Source: Candidatus Bathycorpusculum hydrogenotrophicum
GTDB taxonomy: Archaea > Thermoproteota > Bathyarchaeia > Bathyarchaeales > Bathycorpusculaceae
Assembly (NCBI GenBank): GCA_009783705.1
Contig: WRCX01000007.1
Coordinates: 1 to 52,460, forward strand
Reading direction: 5' to 3'
Length of the DNA: 52,460 nt
Shown here: positions 19,581-27,581 of the stretch, piece by piece
How positions within the stretch are numbered: position 1 is the first letter of the stretch
Layout: every line of letters begins with the position of its first letter
The notes under the pieces: generated by a model
Told to the model about the DNA's origin: nothing
What the model saw: only the letters and a program-made list of their open reading frames with translations
The model's database searches: none
Program-made: the position numbers and the translations under genes

Positions 19581-20458
19581 TTTTTGGCTCCGAACCGTTT
19601 TTGTTCCAAGAGTTTAACGATGACTAAGACGGTAAAGGAGAGTGCAATTAGTATTATGGATAGCAAAATGGCGCCGGTTTGGTTTGAGTAGAGTAGGGTA
19701 TAGATGGTTAGGGGCATGGTTGCGGTTTCTCCGGGCAGGTTTCCGGCAAACATGAGTGTGGCGCCAAATTCGCCCATGGCTCGGGTCCAGGCCATCAGGG
19801 TTCCAGAAATTATATTTCGCATGTTTAGAGGTAAAGAAACTGTGAAGAAGACGTGGATTTGAGATCCGCTTAAAATTCTGGCGCTGTTGTAGATGTCTCG
19901 ATTTTGGTTTTCAAAGCCTGTTTTGGCGGCTCTAAAAAGAAAGGGGGAAGCTACGAATGCTTGTGCGAGGATAACTGCTATAGTGAATCCGGGAATGGTT
20001 ATGCCTAATTGTGTTAGAGTGGGTCCTAGGATGCCTTTGGGTGCAAATGCGTAGAGCAGGGCTATGCCGGCTACTGCGGGGGGTAATACTATGGGTAGAT
20101 CTAGGATAGTGTCTAGGATTGTTTTTCCGGGGAAGCCGCGTGTGGCCATAAAATAGGCGGATGGAACTGCTAAGGTAAATGCGAGCAGGGCGGCAATTGC
20201 TGAGGTGTAGAGGCTGAGCTGAATGGCGTTTATAACTTGCCAATTTTGTAACTGGGTGCCTATTTGTGTGGGATCGAGGTTTAGAAAAATAGAGGCTACG
20301 GGAAGTGTGATGAAGATAAAATAGGTGATAACGATGAGTCCAAGTATTATAATTGCACTTTTATCAATTAAGGTAAGAAAGTTTTGTAGTTTTTTTGGGG
20401 TTGTGTTTTCTAATTCTGTAAGGTTTGTTTGTTTTGGGTCAGAGACTGATTGAGTCAA
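19577..20458 (-). CDS. modB: Molybdate/tungstate ABC transporter permease
   Basis: A 293-aa membrane permease with about six helices and the EAA-type coupling loop (ILSGSQIHVFFTVSLP). The tail ends GAKK at the ATGA overlap with modC. The start is TTG at 20458, next to AAGGA. It forms a three-gene operon with the binding protein upstream (37 bp gap) and modC downstream. Confidence 0.93.
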   Translation of the reverse strand: MTQSVSDPKQTNLTELENTTPKKLQNFLTLIDKSAIIILGLIVITYFIFITLPVASIFLNLDPTQIGTQLQNWQVINAIQLSLYTSAIAALLAFTLAVPSAYFMATRGFPGKTILDTILDLPIVLPPAVAGIALLYAFAPKGILGPTLTQLGITIPGFTIAVILAQAFVASPFLFRAAKTGFENQNRDIYNSARILSGSQIHVFFTVSLPLNMRNIISGTLMAWTRAMGEFGATLMFAGNLPGETATMPLTIYTLLYSNQTGAILLSIILIALSFTVLVIVKLLEQKRFGAKK

Positions 20459-20495
20459 TCCTTACATACACCTGTTGAGGTGTGTTTTGTTCATT

Positions 20496-21362
20496 TTAGA
20501 TACCAAATCCGTAGTGTGCCAGTAAAGCTTGTCCTTGTTGGGATGCCCAGAAGTCTAGGAATTTCTGGGCGAGCTCTGACTGATTTGTTGAACCTATGAT
20601 AGCTATACCATATATGGCTTTTTGGTTTACCTCCGAGGGTATTTGGAGAAATTCTGTAGGCTGACCCGACAAAGCACCATAAACACCATCAGAAGCATAC
20701 ACAATACCCGCATCATAGAGACCCGTAGAAGCAGAGAGCGCAACCTGACCAACAACATTTTCCACATTAGACTCATAGGATCTAACATTACGATAAATAC
20801 TAGCGTTATAATCGCGGTAAGCCCCAGAGGCAACATAGTGGGGACTGCTAGAGTTGCCCCAGGTGGAATCAATTTTCCATATGGTTTGGTTTGCATAGTT
20901 GCCTGCGGGTACCGAGGGTTCAGCTATGACAAGTTTTACGCTGGGTTTAGCTAAATCCGCCAGCGAAACTATACCTGCAGGATTACCCGGAGCTAAGATG
21001 ACCTCTAGATTGTTGCTGGTAAAATCTATGGTGGTGTCTTGGTAGAGCAGGCCAGTTGTTTGTAGTTGGTTGGTCCATTTGTTGTCTGCGGACATAAAGA
21101 TGTCGCAGGGTGAGCCTTGGGTGATTTGGGTGTAGAGTGCGCCTGAGGAACCAGAGTTTATGAGGAGTTTGCAGTTGTGGGTTTGTTCGAATTCTTGGGT
21201 CATGTTGGCAACGGCGTTGGTTAGGCTGGCGGCTATGAACACGCGCAACTCGGGAGTCGGGTTTGAGGTATTGTTAGTGTAGAGTAGGCAACCTGCGATC
21301 GAGGCTACTGCTATGACTGTTACAAGGGTGATTATGACAATTTTTTTATGTATATTGACCAC
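20496..21362 (-). CDS. modA: Molybdate/tungstate-binding lipoprotein
   Basis: Extracytoplasmic receptor for the transporter. The 288-aa precursor has an N-terminal hydrophobic helix ending in the lipobox-like VASIAGC, so it is probably lipid-anchored. Family motifs are AASLTNAV and NSGSSGALYTQITQGSPCDIFMSAD, the oxyanion-binding Ser regions. The start is GTG at 21362 beside GGTGG. It is the first gene of modABC, behind a TATA element and a palindrome over the predicted transcription start. Confidence 0.92.
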   Translation of the reverse strand: MVNIHKKIVIITLVTVIAVASIAGCLLYTNNTSNPTPELRVFIAASLTNAVANMTQEFEQTHNCKLLINSGSSGALYTQITQGSPCDIFMSADNKWTNQLQTTGLLYQDTTIDFTSNNLEVILAPGNPAGIVSLADLAKPSVKLVIAEPSVPAGNYANQTIWKIDSTWGNSSSPHYVASGAYRDYNASIYRNVRSYESNVENVVGQVALSASTGLYDAGIVYASDGVYGALSGQPTEFLQIPSEVNQKAIYGIAIIGSTNQSELAQKFLDFWASQQGQALLAHYGFGI

Positions 21363-21367
21363 GCCAC

Positions 21368-21410
21368 CGATATTACTTTATAGTCATATCGACTTGGGCG
21401 ACATATAAAT
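21368..21410 (-). promoter_or_regulatory. modA promoter with palindromic operator
   Basis: ATTTATATGT at 21401-21410 is a TATA box for modA. A 24-bp imperfect palindrome at 21368-21391 has half-sites CGATATTACT and AGTCATATCG (9 of 10 positions complementary) around TTAT. Its centre is 26 bp from the TATA centre, so it covers the expected transcription start, a classic archaeal repressor position. A related site lies before moeA. Confidence 0.7.
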
Positions 21411-21539
21411 ATTTTTTCTAAAAAACAACACAAAATAGTCAAGAATCAAATTAACGATACACCCAGCATAACTAACACATACCCCGTGAGGTTACCAAAA
21501 AAGAAATTAAACAAACAACAAAAACGCCTGCATCACAAA

Positions 21540-22454
21540 CTAATGCCCATGACCCTCAAGCATCCCATAGATATGCAGTATCCCAGGAAACAGTGCCGCC
21601 AACCCCTCTGAAACCGCCTTGGGACTACCAGGCAGATTCACAATAACACTATGGCCCCTAACGCCGCTCACACCCCTTGAGAGCATAGCAGTTGGTGTTC
21701 GCCTCTGACCATAAGCCCGAAGCACCTCAGAGATACCAGAGGTTTCTCTATCCACAACCCGCAAAGTAGCCTCAACAGTTACATCACAAGGACCAAGCCC
21801 GGTTCCACCACATGTAAGAACCAAATCCAGTTTTAAGTCATCACAAAACCGCCTAAGTTCCGCCTCAATCCTAGAGGCATCATCAGCCACAACACCATAA
21901 TTATCCACGATAAAACCATATTTCTCCAAAACATCCACAGCCAAACGACCAGACTTATCTTCCCGCTCACCCCTAGAAGCGGAGTCACTAACAACTAGAA
22001 CCGCCGCCTTTAACGGTCGACCATATTTTTCTTGGACACCTTTAATACCACCGACCTTTTGGAGCAAACACACCGACTCAATACTCAGAGTTTTGTCGAT
22101 GGGTTTTAGCATATCATAAACTGTGAGAGCAGCAATTGAGACTGCTGTGAGCGCCTCCATTTCAACACCGGTTTTCCAAACAGTTTTTAGCTCCGCCTGA
22201 ATTTCCACAGAGGCCTCTTTTAGAGTAACATCAACATGGACATAATCAAGAGGTATGGGATGACAGTAGGGTATTAAATCAGAGGTTTTCTTAGCACCCA
22301 TAGTTGCAGCTACCCTAGCAGATTCGACAATATCTCCTTTGGGAGATTTACCTGCCTTGATTAATCGGATTGTTTCTGAACTGACCTTAACGGTAGCCTG
22401 TGCAACCGCAACACGCAAAGTATCAGCTTTGTCTGCAACATCAAACATACCCAT
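21540..22454 (-). CDS. Bifunctional MoaC-MoaB fusion, molybdopterin synthesis
   Basis: Two pathway steps in one 304-aa chain. Residues 1-150 are MoaC (cyclic pyranopterin monophosphate synthase): MFDVADKADTLRVAVAQ, DLIPYCHPIPL and KTGVEMEALTAVSIAALTVYDM with catalytic residues visible. Residues 150-304 are MoaB/MogA (molybdopterin adenylylation): VVSDSASRGEREDKSG, LTCGGTGLGPCDVT and NLPGSPKAVSEGL. MoaCB fusions are known in other prokaryotes. GGAGG lies 11 nt before the ATG. The gene overlaps moaE by 14 bp. Confidence 0.95.
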   Translation of the reverse strand: MGMFDVADKADTLRVAVAQATVKVSSETIRLIKAGKSPKGDIVESARVAATMGAKKTSDLIPYCHPIPLDYVHVDVTLKEASVEIQAELKTVWKTGVEMEALTAVSIAALTVYDMLKPIDKTLSIESVCLLQKVGGIKGVQEKYGRPLKAAVLVVSDSASRGEREDKSGRLAVDVLEKYGFIVDNYGVVADDASRIEAELRRFCDDLKLDLVLTCGGTGLGPCDVTVEATLRVVDRETSGISEVLRAYGQRRTPTAMLSRGVSGVRGHSVIVNLPGSPKAVSEGLAALFPGILHIYGMLEGHGH

Positions 22455-22881
22455 CTTCTTTATTATCCTCCAACATTACGCCCTCAACCCACCTAGAACC
22501 CGCGGCTGATATTTCTTTCTTCCAAACCGGCACGGATTGCTTGATAGCATCAATAACATAACTGCAGGCCTCAAAGGCTTCTTTGCGGTGCTCTGAGGAA
22601 ACAGCAATAGCCACACTGACTTCACCCACTTTAAGAAGACCCAAACGCTGAATCGTCACAAACCCCAACAAATTCCAATGCTCAATCACATAGTGCTCTA
22701 TTTTTCTAAGAGCATCCTCAGCCATTTCCAGATAGGCTTCATAGTATATCTCAGACACCGCCCCCTTCTCACCATGATCACGCACAGATCCCAAAAACAG
22801 AACCGAGGCACCCGAAGAATCATGTGAAGCCTCACGCAGTACCGCAGACACATCGATGGGTTGGTAAACTATGGCAATCAT
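22441..22881 (-). CDS. moaE: Molybdopterin synthase large subunit MoaE
   Basis: Large subunit that, with MoaD, inserts sulfur into the pterin precursor. The 146-aa product has the conserved VRDHGEKGAVSEIYYEAYLEMAE, RLGLLKVGEVSVAIAVSSEHR and the active-site Lys region VPVWKKEI. GGGAGG is 7 nt before the ATG. It lies 3 bp after moaD and overlaps moaC-moaB. Confidence 0.96.
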   Translation of the reverse strand: MIAIVYQPIDVSAVLREASHDSSGASVLFLGSVRDHGEKGAVSEIYYEAYLEMAEDALRKIEHYVIEHWNLLGFVTIQRLGLLKVGEVSVAIAVSSEHRKEAFEACSYVIDAIKQSVPVWKKEISAAGSRWVEGVMLEDNKEDGYV

Positions 22882-22884
22882 AAC

Positions 22885-23166
22885 TTAGCCTCCCGACACA
22901 AACGGCAACAAAGCGACCTCATCACAGGAGGTTATCTTTGCAGTATTATCAGCAACTTTACGATTCACAGCTACAACAAAAGGAACATTTAGAGATGCTA
23001 AAACAGGATAACACACCAAAAGATCACGCTTCAAACCCTCAACGGTTATACATTCGTCAGCGAGGATAAGGGTGACTTCGTTAATGCCCACAGCTTCACG
23101 CAATAACCCAAACAATTTAACTCTTAAAACCGACTGATTTTTATCAACTGCCATATTCACACCCAC
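22885..23166 (-). CDS. moaD: Molybdopterin synthase sulfur carrier MoaD
   Basis: Ubiquitin-fold sulfur carrier that ends in the required Gly-Gly (LPFVSGG), which is adenylated and thiocarboxylated. The mapped 93 aa begin at GTG 23166, which overlaps the moaA stop by one base; an in-frame ATG at 23154 would give 89 aa. It sits between moaA and moaE with no spacing, so all are co-translated. Confidence 0.93.
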   Translation of the reverse strand: MGVNMAVDKNQSVLRVKLFGLLREAVGINEVTLILADECITVEGLKRDLLVCYPVLASLNVPFVVAVNRKVADNTAKITSCDEVALLPFVSGG

Positions 23167-24191
23167 TATCCACCTATAGTATTCATCAAATTCAGACCTG
23201 AGCGCAGAGTCTTATCTTTAAGCAAGCTTATCAAACCCTGCGGCTTGTTTTGATAACATTTTATGAGATAAGCCGCTATTTCTTTATCGGATTTACCCGA
23301 TCGAAGCAGGTTCCTAACATCATTGTGAGGACGTTCAAAGATACAGGTTAAAAATTTCCCATCAGAGGTTAATCTAATTCTATCACAAGCCCCACAGAAA
23401 GGTTCGCTTATAGAGGGGATAAAACCCAAAGTGCCTTCATGACCCTGGATAGAGTAGAGTCTAGCGGGATCTGAGAGGGGGTTATTTTGGGACAGAAGCA
23501 CAAAGCCGCTTTTGTTGAGCCGCTGGATCATTTCCTCTTTGGTAACCACAAGAGACCGATTCCAGATATGTGAACCGTCTAGCGGCATGAACTCTATGAA
23601 ACGAACAGGACATCTCTGATCTATTGCAAATTTGGCAAAGTCTACGAGCTCATCGTCGTTTTGGCCTCGGATAATTACGGTGTTTACTTTAATCTCAAAA
23701 CCCTCATCGCGCGCAACCTGTAGGGATAAAAGGACTTGGGAGAGACCATCGATGCCTGTTATGGATTTGAATTTGTCAGAATTGAGAGTATCTATGCTGA
23801 GGTTGATGCTCTGTAATCCGGCAGCTTTGAGTTGGGAGGCTTTTTCGCTAAGTAATAATCCATTGGTAGTTAGGCCCAGTGTTTTTATGCCGGATATGTT
23901 TGAGAGTGCAAAGATCAGTTTTTCAATGTCGGGTCTAACTAGGGGTTCTCCGCCTGTGAGACGCAACTTCTCAACGCCCAGACCGGCAAATATGGTTGCT
24001 AAGCGTTGGATTTCTTCGTAACTAAGAATTTCATTTTTGGGATATAGGGAGATGCCTTCTTTTGGCATGCAGTAAACGCAGTGCATGTTGCATCGATCTG
24101 TGACGGAGAGGCGGAGTTTTTTGGGTATACGGTTGAATTGGTCTATGATTGGGGGTTTAGCTACCGCCAGAGGTGCGTCGTTGTGGAGCAT
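23166..24191 (-). CDS. moaA: GTP 3',8-cyclase MoaA (radical SAM)
   Basis: First step of molybdopterin synthesis. I choose ATG 24191 (341 aa), 9 nt after GGAG and directly after the moeA stop, rather than the mapped frame start at 24227 inside moeA. The radical SAM motif CNMHCVYC, the TGGEPLVR motif, the second cluster Cys (FCGACDRIRL and, 14 residues on, TCIF) and the C-terminal Gly-Gly (NTIGG) are all present. Confidence 0.96.
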   Translation of the reverse strand: MLHNDAPLAVAKPPIIDQFNRIPKKLRLSVTDRCNMHCVYCMPKEGISLYPKNEILSYEEIQRLATIFAGLGVEKLRLTGGEPLVRPDIEKLIFALSNISGIKTLGLTTNGLLLSEKASQLKAAGLQSINLSIDTLNSDKFKSITGIDGLSQVLLSLQVARDEGFEIKVNTVIIRGQNDDELVDFAKFAIDQRCPVRFIEFMPLDGSHIWNRSLVVTKEEMIQRLNKSGFVLLSQNNPLSDPARLYSIQGHEGTLGFIPSISEPFCGACDRIRLTSDGKFLTCIFERPHNDVRNLLRSGKSDKEIAAYLIKCYQNKPQGLISLLKDKTLRSGLNLMNTIGG

Positions 24192-24192
24192 G

Positions 24193-25482
24193 TTAAACTG
24201 CTCCGGCTCTAAGCAAGAGGACCTCAACTTTTTGACCTTTACTAAGTCGGGGTTTGTTGGTTGCTATTATCACTCCGTCGGGGCCTGTTAGGGTTGAGAG
24301 TAAACTTGCCGCGGCTGCACTCACCGGTTCAGCTTTGTAGCATGGAAGGCCATTTGGATCGGTTGTTGTTGTGAGGTTTACTCTAACAAAGGCCTGCATA
24401 TCTTCGCGTAATTTGATGCCTGAGACCATTTTGGCAATTATGGTTGCTTGGGGTAAGCCCTTGGTTTTGAGCATGGTAAAAAGCAAGGGTCGGCCAAAGG
24501 TGTAGAAAGCAAAGAAGGAGGCAACGGGGTAACCGGGGGTTGAGATAACGGGTTTACCGTTAACGATGCCTAGTGCAGTTGGGGATCCGGGGCGCATAGC
24601 AACTCCGTGAACTAAGAGTTTACCTGCATTGTTTATGATGTCGGGGACGTAATCTTTTTCGCCTACTGAGGAGCCGCCAGATATCACGATCATGTCGTAT
24701 TGTTGGGCTTTTTTTAGCGTGTTCTCTATACTGGCGGGATCGTCTTTGCATATTCCTAGATCGATTGCTTCGCCGCCGCATTCGTTTATCATTGCAGATA
24801 GCATGTAGCGGTTGCTGTCATAGAGAACCGCGTTGGTGGATAGTTTGGAGCCGGGTTCGACAAGTTCGCTACCTGTGGAAAATACTGCCACTTTTGGTTT
24901 GGAGAAAACTGTCACTGACTCTGTTCCTACGGAGGCGATTAGGCCAATGTTTTGGGGTCTGAGCCAGGTTCCAGGAGTGAGAAGAAGCTGACCTGCTTGT
25001 ATGTCCTCGCCTTTTATGATGATGTTTTTGGCTTTTTTTATCTCTTTGAAGATTTTTACGGTTTTTTTATCGCCATTGGTGTCTTCCACCATCACCACGG
25101 CGTCTGCGCCTTGGGGAATTCTAGCGCCGGTTGCTATAGCAACAGCTTGTCCGGGGCTGATTTTGTATGTTGTATCGTCACCGGCGCTGGCGGTGGCTAT
25201 CACTTCAAGTGAAACGGGTTTTTTTTGGGATGCATTTTTGGTGTTGGTTGCTATTACGGCGTAGCCATCCATGGCGGATTTGTTAAATGGAGGTATATCT
25301 ATGGGGCTACTGGAGTTTTGGGCGAGAACGCGGTTTGCGGCGCTATACAGGGGTAGGTGTTGGGTTTTTGGGGTGAAACAGTGTTTTGTGTAGGAAGACA
25401 GAAAAATGTTTAGGGCGTCATTTACTGGCACGTATTTTTTGAATCCAGCGGAGCTGGCTTTTTTATAGTTGGGGGCTGTGAT
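24193..25482 (-). CDS. moeA: Molybdopterin molybdenumtransferase MoeA, probable AUC start
   Basis: Inserts molybdate into adenylylated molybdopterin. MoeA domains are complete: PPFNKSAMDGYAV near the N-terminus, GxARIPQGADAVVMVEDT, the ISGGSSVGEKDY active site and GYPVASF, then the C-terminal barrel. The first standard start is GTG 25431, but no ribosome site precedes it and the family N-terminus (GFKKYVPVNDAL) reads on upstream. In that frame no ATG, GTG or TTG exists; a perfect GGAGGT at 25490-25495 lies 7 nt before ATC at 25480-25482. I therefore annotate 429 aa with an ATC start. It heads the moe-moa operon. Confidence 0.9.
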   Translation of the reverse strand: MTAPNYKKASSAGFKKYVPVNDALNIFLSSYTKHCFTPKTQHLPLYSAANRVLAQNSSSPIDIPPFNKSAMDGYAVIATNTKNASQKKPVSLEVIATASAGDDTTYKISPGQAVAIATGARIPQGADAVVMVEDTNGDKKTVKIFKEIKKAKNIIIKGEDIQAGQLLLTPGTWLRPQNIGLIASVGTESVTVFSKPKVAVFSTGSELVEPGSKLSTNAVLYDSNRYMLSAMINECGGEAIDLGICKDDPASIENTLKKAQQYDMIVISGGSSVGEKDYVPDIINNAGKLLVHGVAMRPGSPTALGIVNGKPVISTPGYPVASFFAFYTFGRPLLFTMLKTKGLPQATIIAKMVSGIKLREDMQAFVRVNLTTTTDPNGLPCYKAEPVSAAAASLLSTLTGPDGVIIATNKPRLSKGQKVEVLLLRAGAV

Positions 25483-25514
25483 AGGGGTGACCTCCGAAGA
25501 CCAGATAGAATCCT

Positions 25515-25559
25515 CGATAGTACTGTTCAGTAATAACAGCTACTCAGAGAATTAATAAA
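25515..25559 (-). promoter_or_regulatory. moeA promoter with operator like that of modA
   Basis: TTTATTAAT at 25551-25559 is a TATA box. The 24-bp site at 25515-25538 (CGATAGTACT, then GTTC, then AGTAATAACA) matches the modA palindrome at 17 of 24 positions in the same frame and at nearly the same distance from TATA (28 against 26 bp between centres). It contains its own TACTG-TT-CAGTA inverted repeat. The predicted transcription start falls inside it. Confidence 0.65.
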
Positions 25560-25652
25560 CATTCTCAACAAGCAACACCTAAGAGAACCATAAAAAATAA
25601 CAAACCACAATCGACAAACAACATATAGGCAATAACTAACCGCATGCTAAGC

Positions 25653-25817
25653 TTAGCGTTTAACACATTGCCCCGATGCTACATCAAAATGATTTTTGTC
25701 GCCGTAATCACAATTTTTACAGTCATTTGCTATGTCTTGCCCAAAAGGACAACCCTTCAAATCCGCCATATCCTCACCAGTTGGGGTATCAGCACTCAAG
25801 ATATTAAACCATTCTAT
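25653..25817 (-). CDS. Small Cys-rich protein, start disrupted
   Basis: I do not recognise the family, but the sequence looks real: CPFGQDIANDCKNCDYGDKNHF, with a fourth Cys near the end (SGQCVKR), is a likely metal-binding knuckle. AAAGGAG at 25823-25829 lies 10 nt before an ATG at 25812, yet that ATG reads only two codons before TAA. Removing one G after the ATG restores a 52-aa product. As it stands, translation needs TTG at 25799 (48 aa) or ATA at 25817. Either a one-base insertion, a sequence error or a rare start. It lies just downstream of tRNA-Gln. Confidence 0.5.
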   Translation of the reverse strand: MEWFNILSADTPTGEDMADLKGCPFGQDIANDCKNCDYGDKNHFDVASGQCVKR

Positions 25818-25854
25818 AGAAGCTCCTTTAGATAATTCAGCTCAAAATTAAGGT

Positions 25855-25930
25855 TGGTAGCCCAGAAGAGATTCGAACTCTTGTCAAGGGCTCCAGAGGC
25901 CCCTATGCTTGACCACTACACCACTGGGCT
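25855..25930 (-). tRNA. tRNA-Gln (CTG anticodon)
   Basis: A 76-nt cloverleaf without intron. Acceptor AGCCCAG pairs with CTGGGCT, the anticodon stem GGGGC/GCCCT encloses CTCTGGA with anticodon CTG, and the T arm is AAGAG-TTCGAAT-CTCTT. The CCA end is encoded (TGG at 25855-25857 on the plus strand). Confidence 0.95.
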
Positions 25931-26131
25931 GCAAACAAACAGACACAGAGAAACAATATTTACATTTATTAACTTTAAGCTTACGCTTAACACCGTTACT
26001 GGGTTATACTTAGTTTATGCAACAACAACAACAACAAATCCACTGATGCCAGATAATCTATTACCAGAACCCCGGCAACTAACGGCACAGTTGTTAGTGG
26101 TGTTATAGACCGTGGATTTGCTTAGGGGTTG

Positions 26132-26935
26132 CTATTGTGAGCTAAAGAAAGATTCCAGTTTGGAGGTTCCGGATTTTTTGAGCACCAATGCGCAGTCTTT
26201 GGGGTCTAGGGCTTTAAATTCTAAACCTAAGCTGACCAGCAGGCGCTGTACGTCTTTGGCAAGGCTGGGTGCGGCAAGAACGGCACGTACCGGACGGTTA
26301 ACTTTGGCTTTGATGGGTTCGATGTATTTTGAGAGCTGCAGTGCAGCGTCTTTGGTGGCAGCTCGACGTTTAACTTCAACGATAACAAGGTTGCCGTCTT
26401 TATCTTCACCATAGATGTCTATAAAACCGGGTTCGACATGCTTTTCCCAGCTGATGGGTTTGAAGCCTTCTTCAAACAGGCTGGGTTTTAGAAGTATGGC
26501 ACGATGCATATCATCCTCGCTTGCATGCAGGAGAAATTCACCTGCATCAAAGAGGTTGATGGCTGAGACCATTAGCACTTTATCAAAGGTCGCTTTTACG
26601 CTTTCATGGGGTTTGCTACGAATACCCTGTATTTCGAGTTTGTTGTCTCTAACTTCGACATGAAAAACTCCTCCGGCAGGTTGCCAGTTAACGGGTTCGT
26701 AGCCAGTTGGGCGGTGAACAAGCAAAGATCCATCAGATTTGACGATGATAAGTCGCTCACCGGTCTCAAGGGTCGAGCTGGCTCGGCCGTCATAGTGCAC
26801 ATGACAGCTACCTGCGATAAGAAGGGTGTGTCGGTGTGCAAACGCACGCTCGATTAAGACGGTCGCTTCTGCTAAGGTGGGTTCTTTTAACACTGCAAGT
26901 TTGTTATTTTGAGTCTGCAAATTGTTTTCCGCCAA
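26132..26935 (-). CDS. nucS: Mismatch/branched-DNA endonuclease NucS (EndoMS)
   Basis: RecB-like nuclease that cuts mismatched or flapped DNA. The 267-aa protein has the N-terminal DNA-binding half-pretzel domain (LLIAGSCHVHYDGRASSTLE) and a C-terminal nuclease domain with the catalytic pattern GFIDIYGEDKDGNLVIVEVKRR (Asp, Glu, Lys). The tail SKLESFF resembles a PIP box for PCNA binding. The start is a TTG with no ribosome site, so perhaps leaderless. It is divergent from the methyltransferase gene 49 bp away. Confidence 0.95.
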   Translation of the reverse strand: MAENNLQTQNNKLAVLKEPTLAEATVLIERAFAHRHTLLIAGSCHVHYDGRASSTLETGERLIIVKSDGSLLVHRPTGYEPVNWQPAGGVFHVEVRDNKLEIQGIRSKPHESVKATFDKVLMVSAINLFDAGEFLLHASEDDMHRAILLKPSLFEEGFKPISWEKHVEPGFIDIYGEDKDGNLVIVEVKRRAATKDAALQLSKYIEPIKAKVNRPVRAVLAAPSLAKDVQRLLVSLGLEFKALDPKDCALVLKKSGTSKLESFFSSQ

Positions 26936-26984
26936 CGTATTTTAGTCAGGGCTTGGGTACATAAGATTTCTTAGGGAAACACCA

Positions 26985-27536
26985 ATGACCGCTTGGAAAG
27001 CTAAACGCAACATAATGAAACGCTATGACATAACGGCCGAGATGTATGATGAGCGCTACTTTGACGAACAACACCGAAAATATCAAAAAGCACTCGAAAA
27101 TGTCGATATGGAGGGTTTAGAGGTTTTAGATGTGGGATGCGGTTCGGGCTTATTTTTTTCGCATGTTGCAGAGCAGGCAAAGATTGTTGTGGGTATGGAT
27201 GTCTCCCATGGACTTTTGCTCAAAGCCAAAGATCAGGCTAAGCGATTTGAGAACGTTTTTTTGGTACAGTCCGATGCGGATCATCTACCCTTTAAAGCAG
27301 GTTTTTTTGGAGTAGCGGTGGCGTTTACAATGCTACAAAATATACCTAACCCTGCAAAAACCATAACAGAACTCAGAAGAATTGTAAAAACAGGCGACAG
27401 AGTGGTTGTGACGGGACTAAAGAAAGCGTTTACACTCAGCGAGTTTATGGATATATTGGAAAATTCCAAGCTGACATTAACAGCGTTTATAGATGAAGAA
27501 GCCCTGAATTGCTATGTTGCCATCCTAACGGCATAG
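26985..27536 (+). CDS. Class I SAM-dependent methyltransferase
   Basis: A 183-aa methyltransferase of unknown substrate. It has motif I VLDVGCGSGLFF (near 47-58), an acidic motif II end GMDVSHG, DADHLPF and AFTMLQNIPNP motifs in the order of the Methyltransf_11 family. AGGGA lies about 8 nt before ATG 26985; ATG 27015 is also possible. It faces the HTH regulator gene tail to tail. Confidence 0.88.
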   Translation: MTAWKAKRNIMKRYDITAEMYDERYFDEQHRKYQKALENVDMEGLEVLDVGCGSGLFFSHVAEQAKIVVGMDVSHGLLLKAKDQAKRFENVFLVQSDADHLPFKAGFFGVAVAFTMLQNIPNPAKTITELRRIVKTGDRVVVTGLKKAFTLSEFMDILENSKLTLTAFIDEEALNCYVAILTA

Positions 27537-27581
27537 TACACTCAGTACCCATCGCATCAAAATTAGAGAGAAAGGTAGGTT

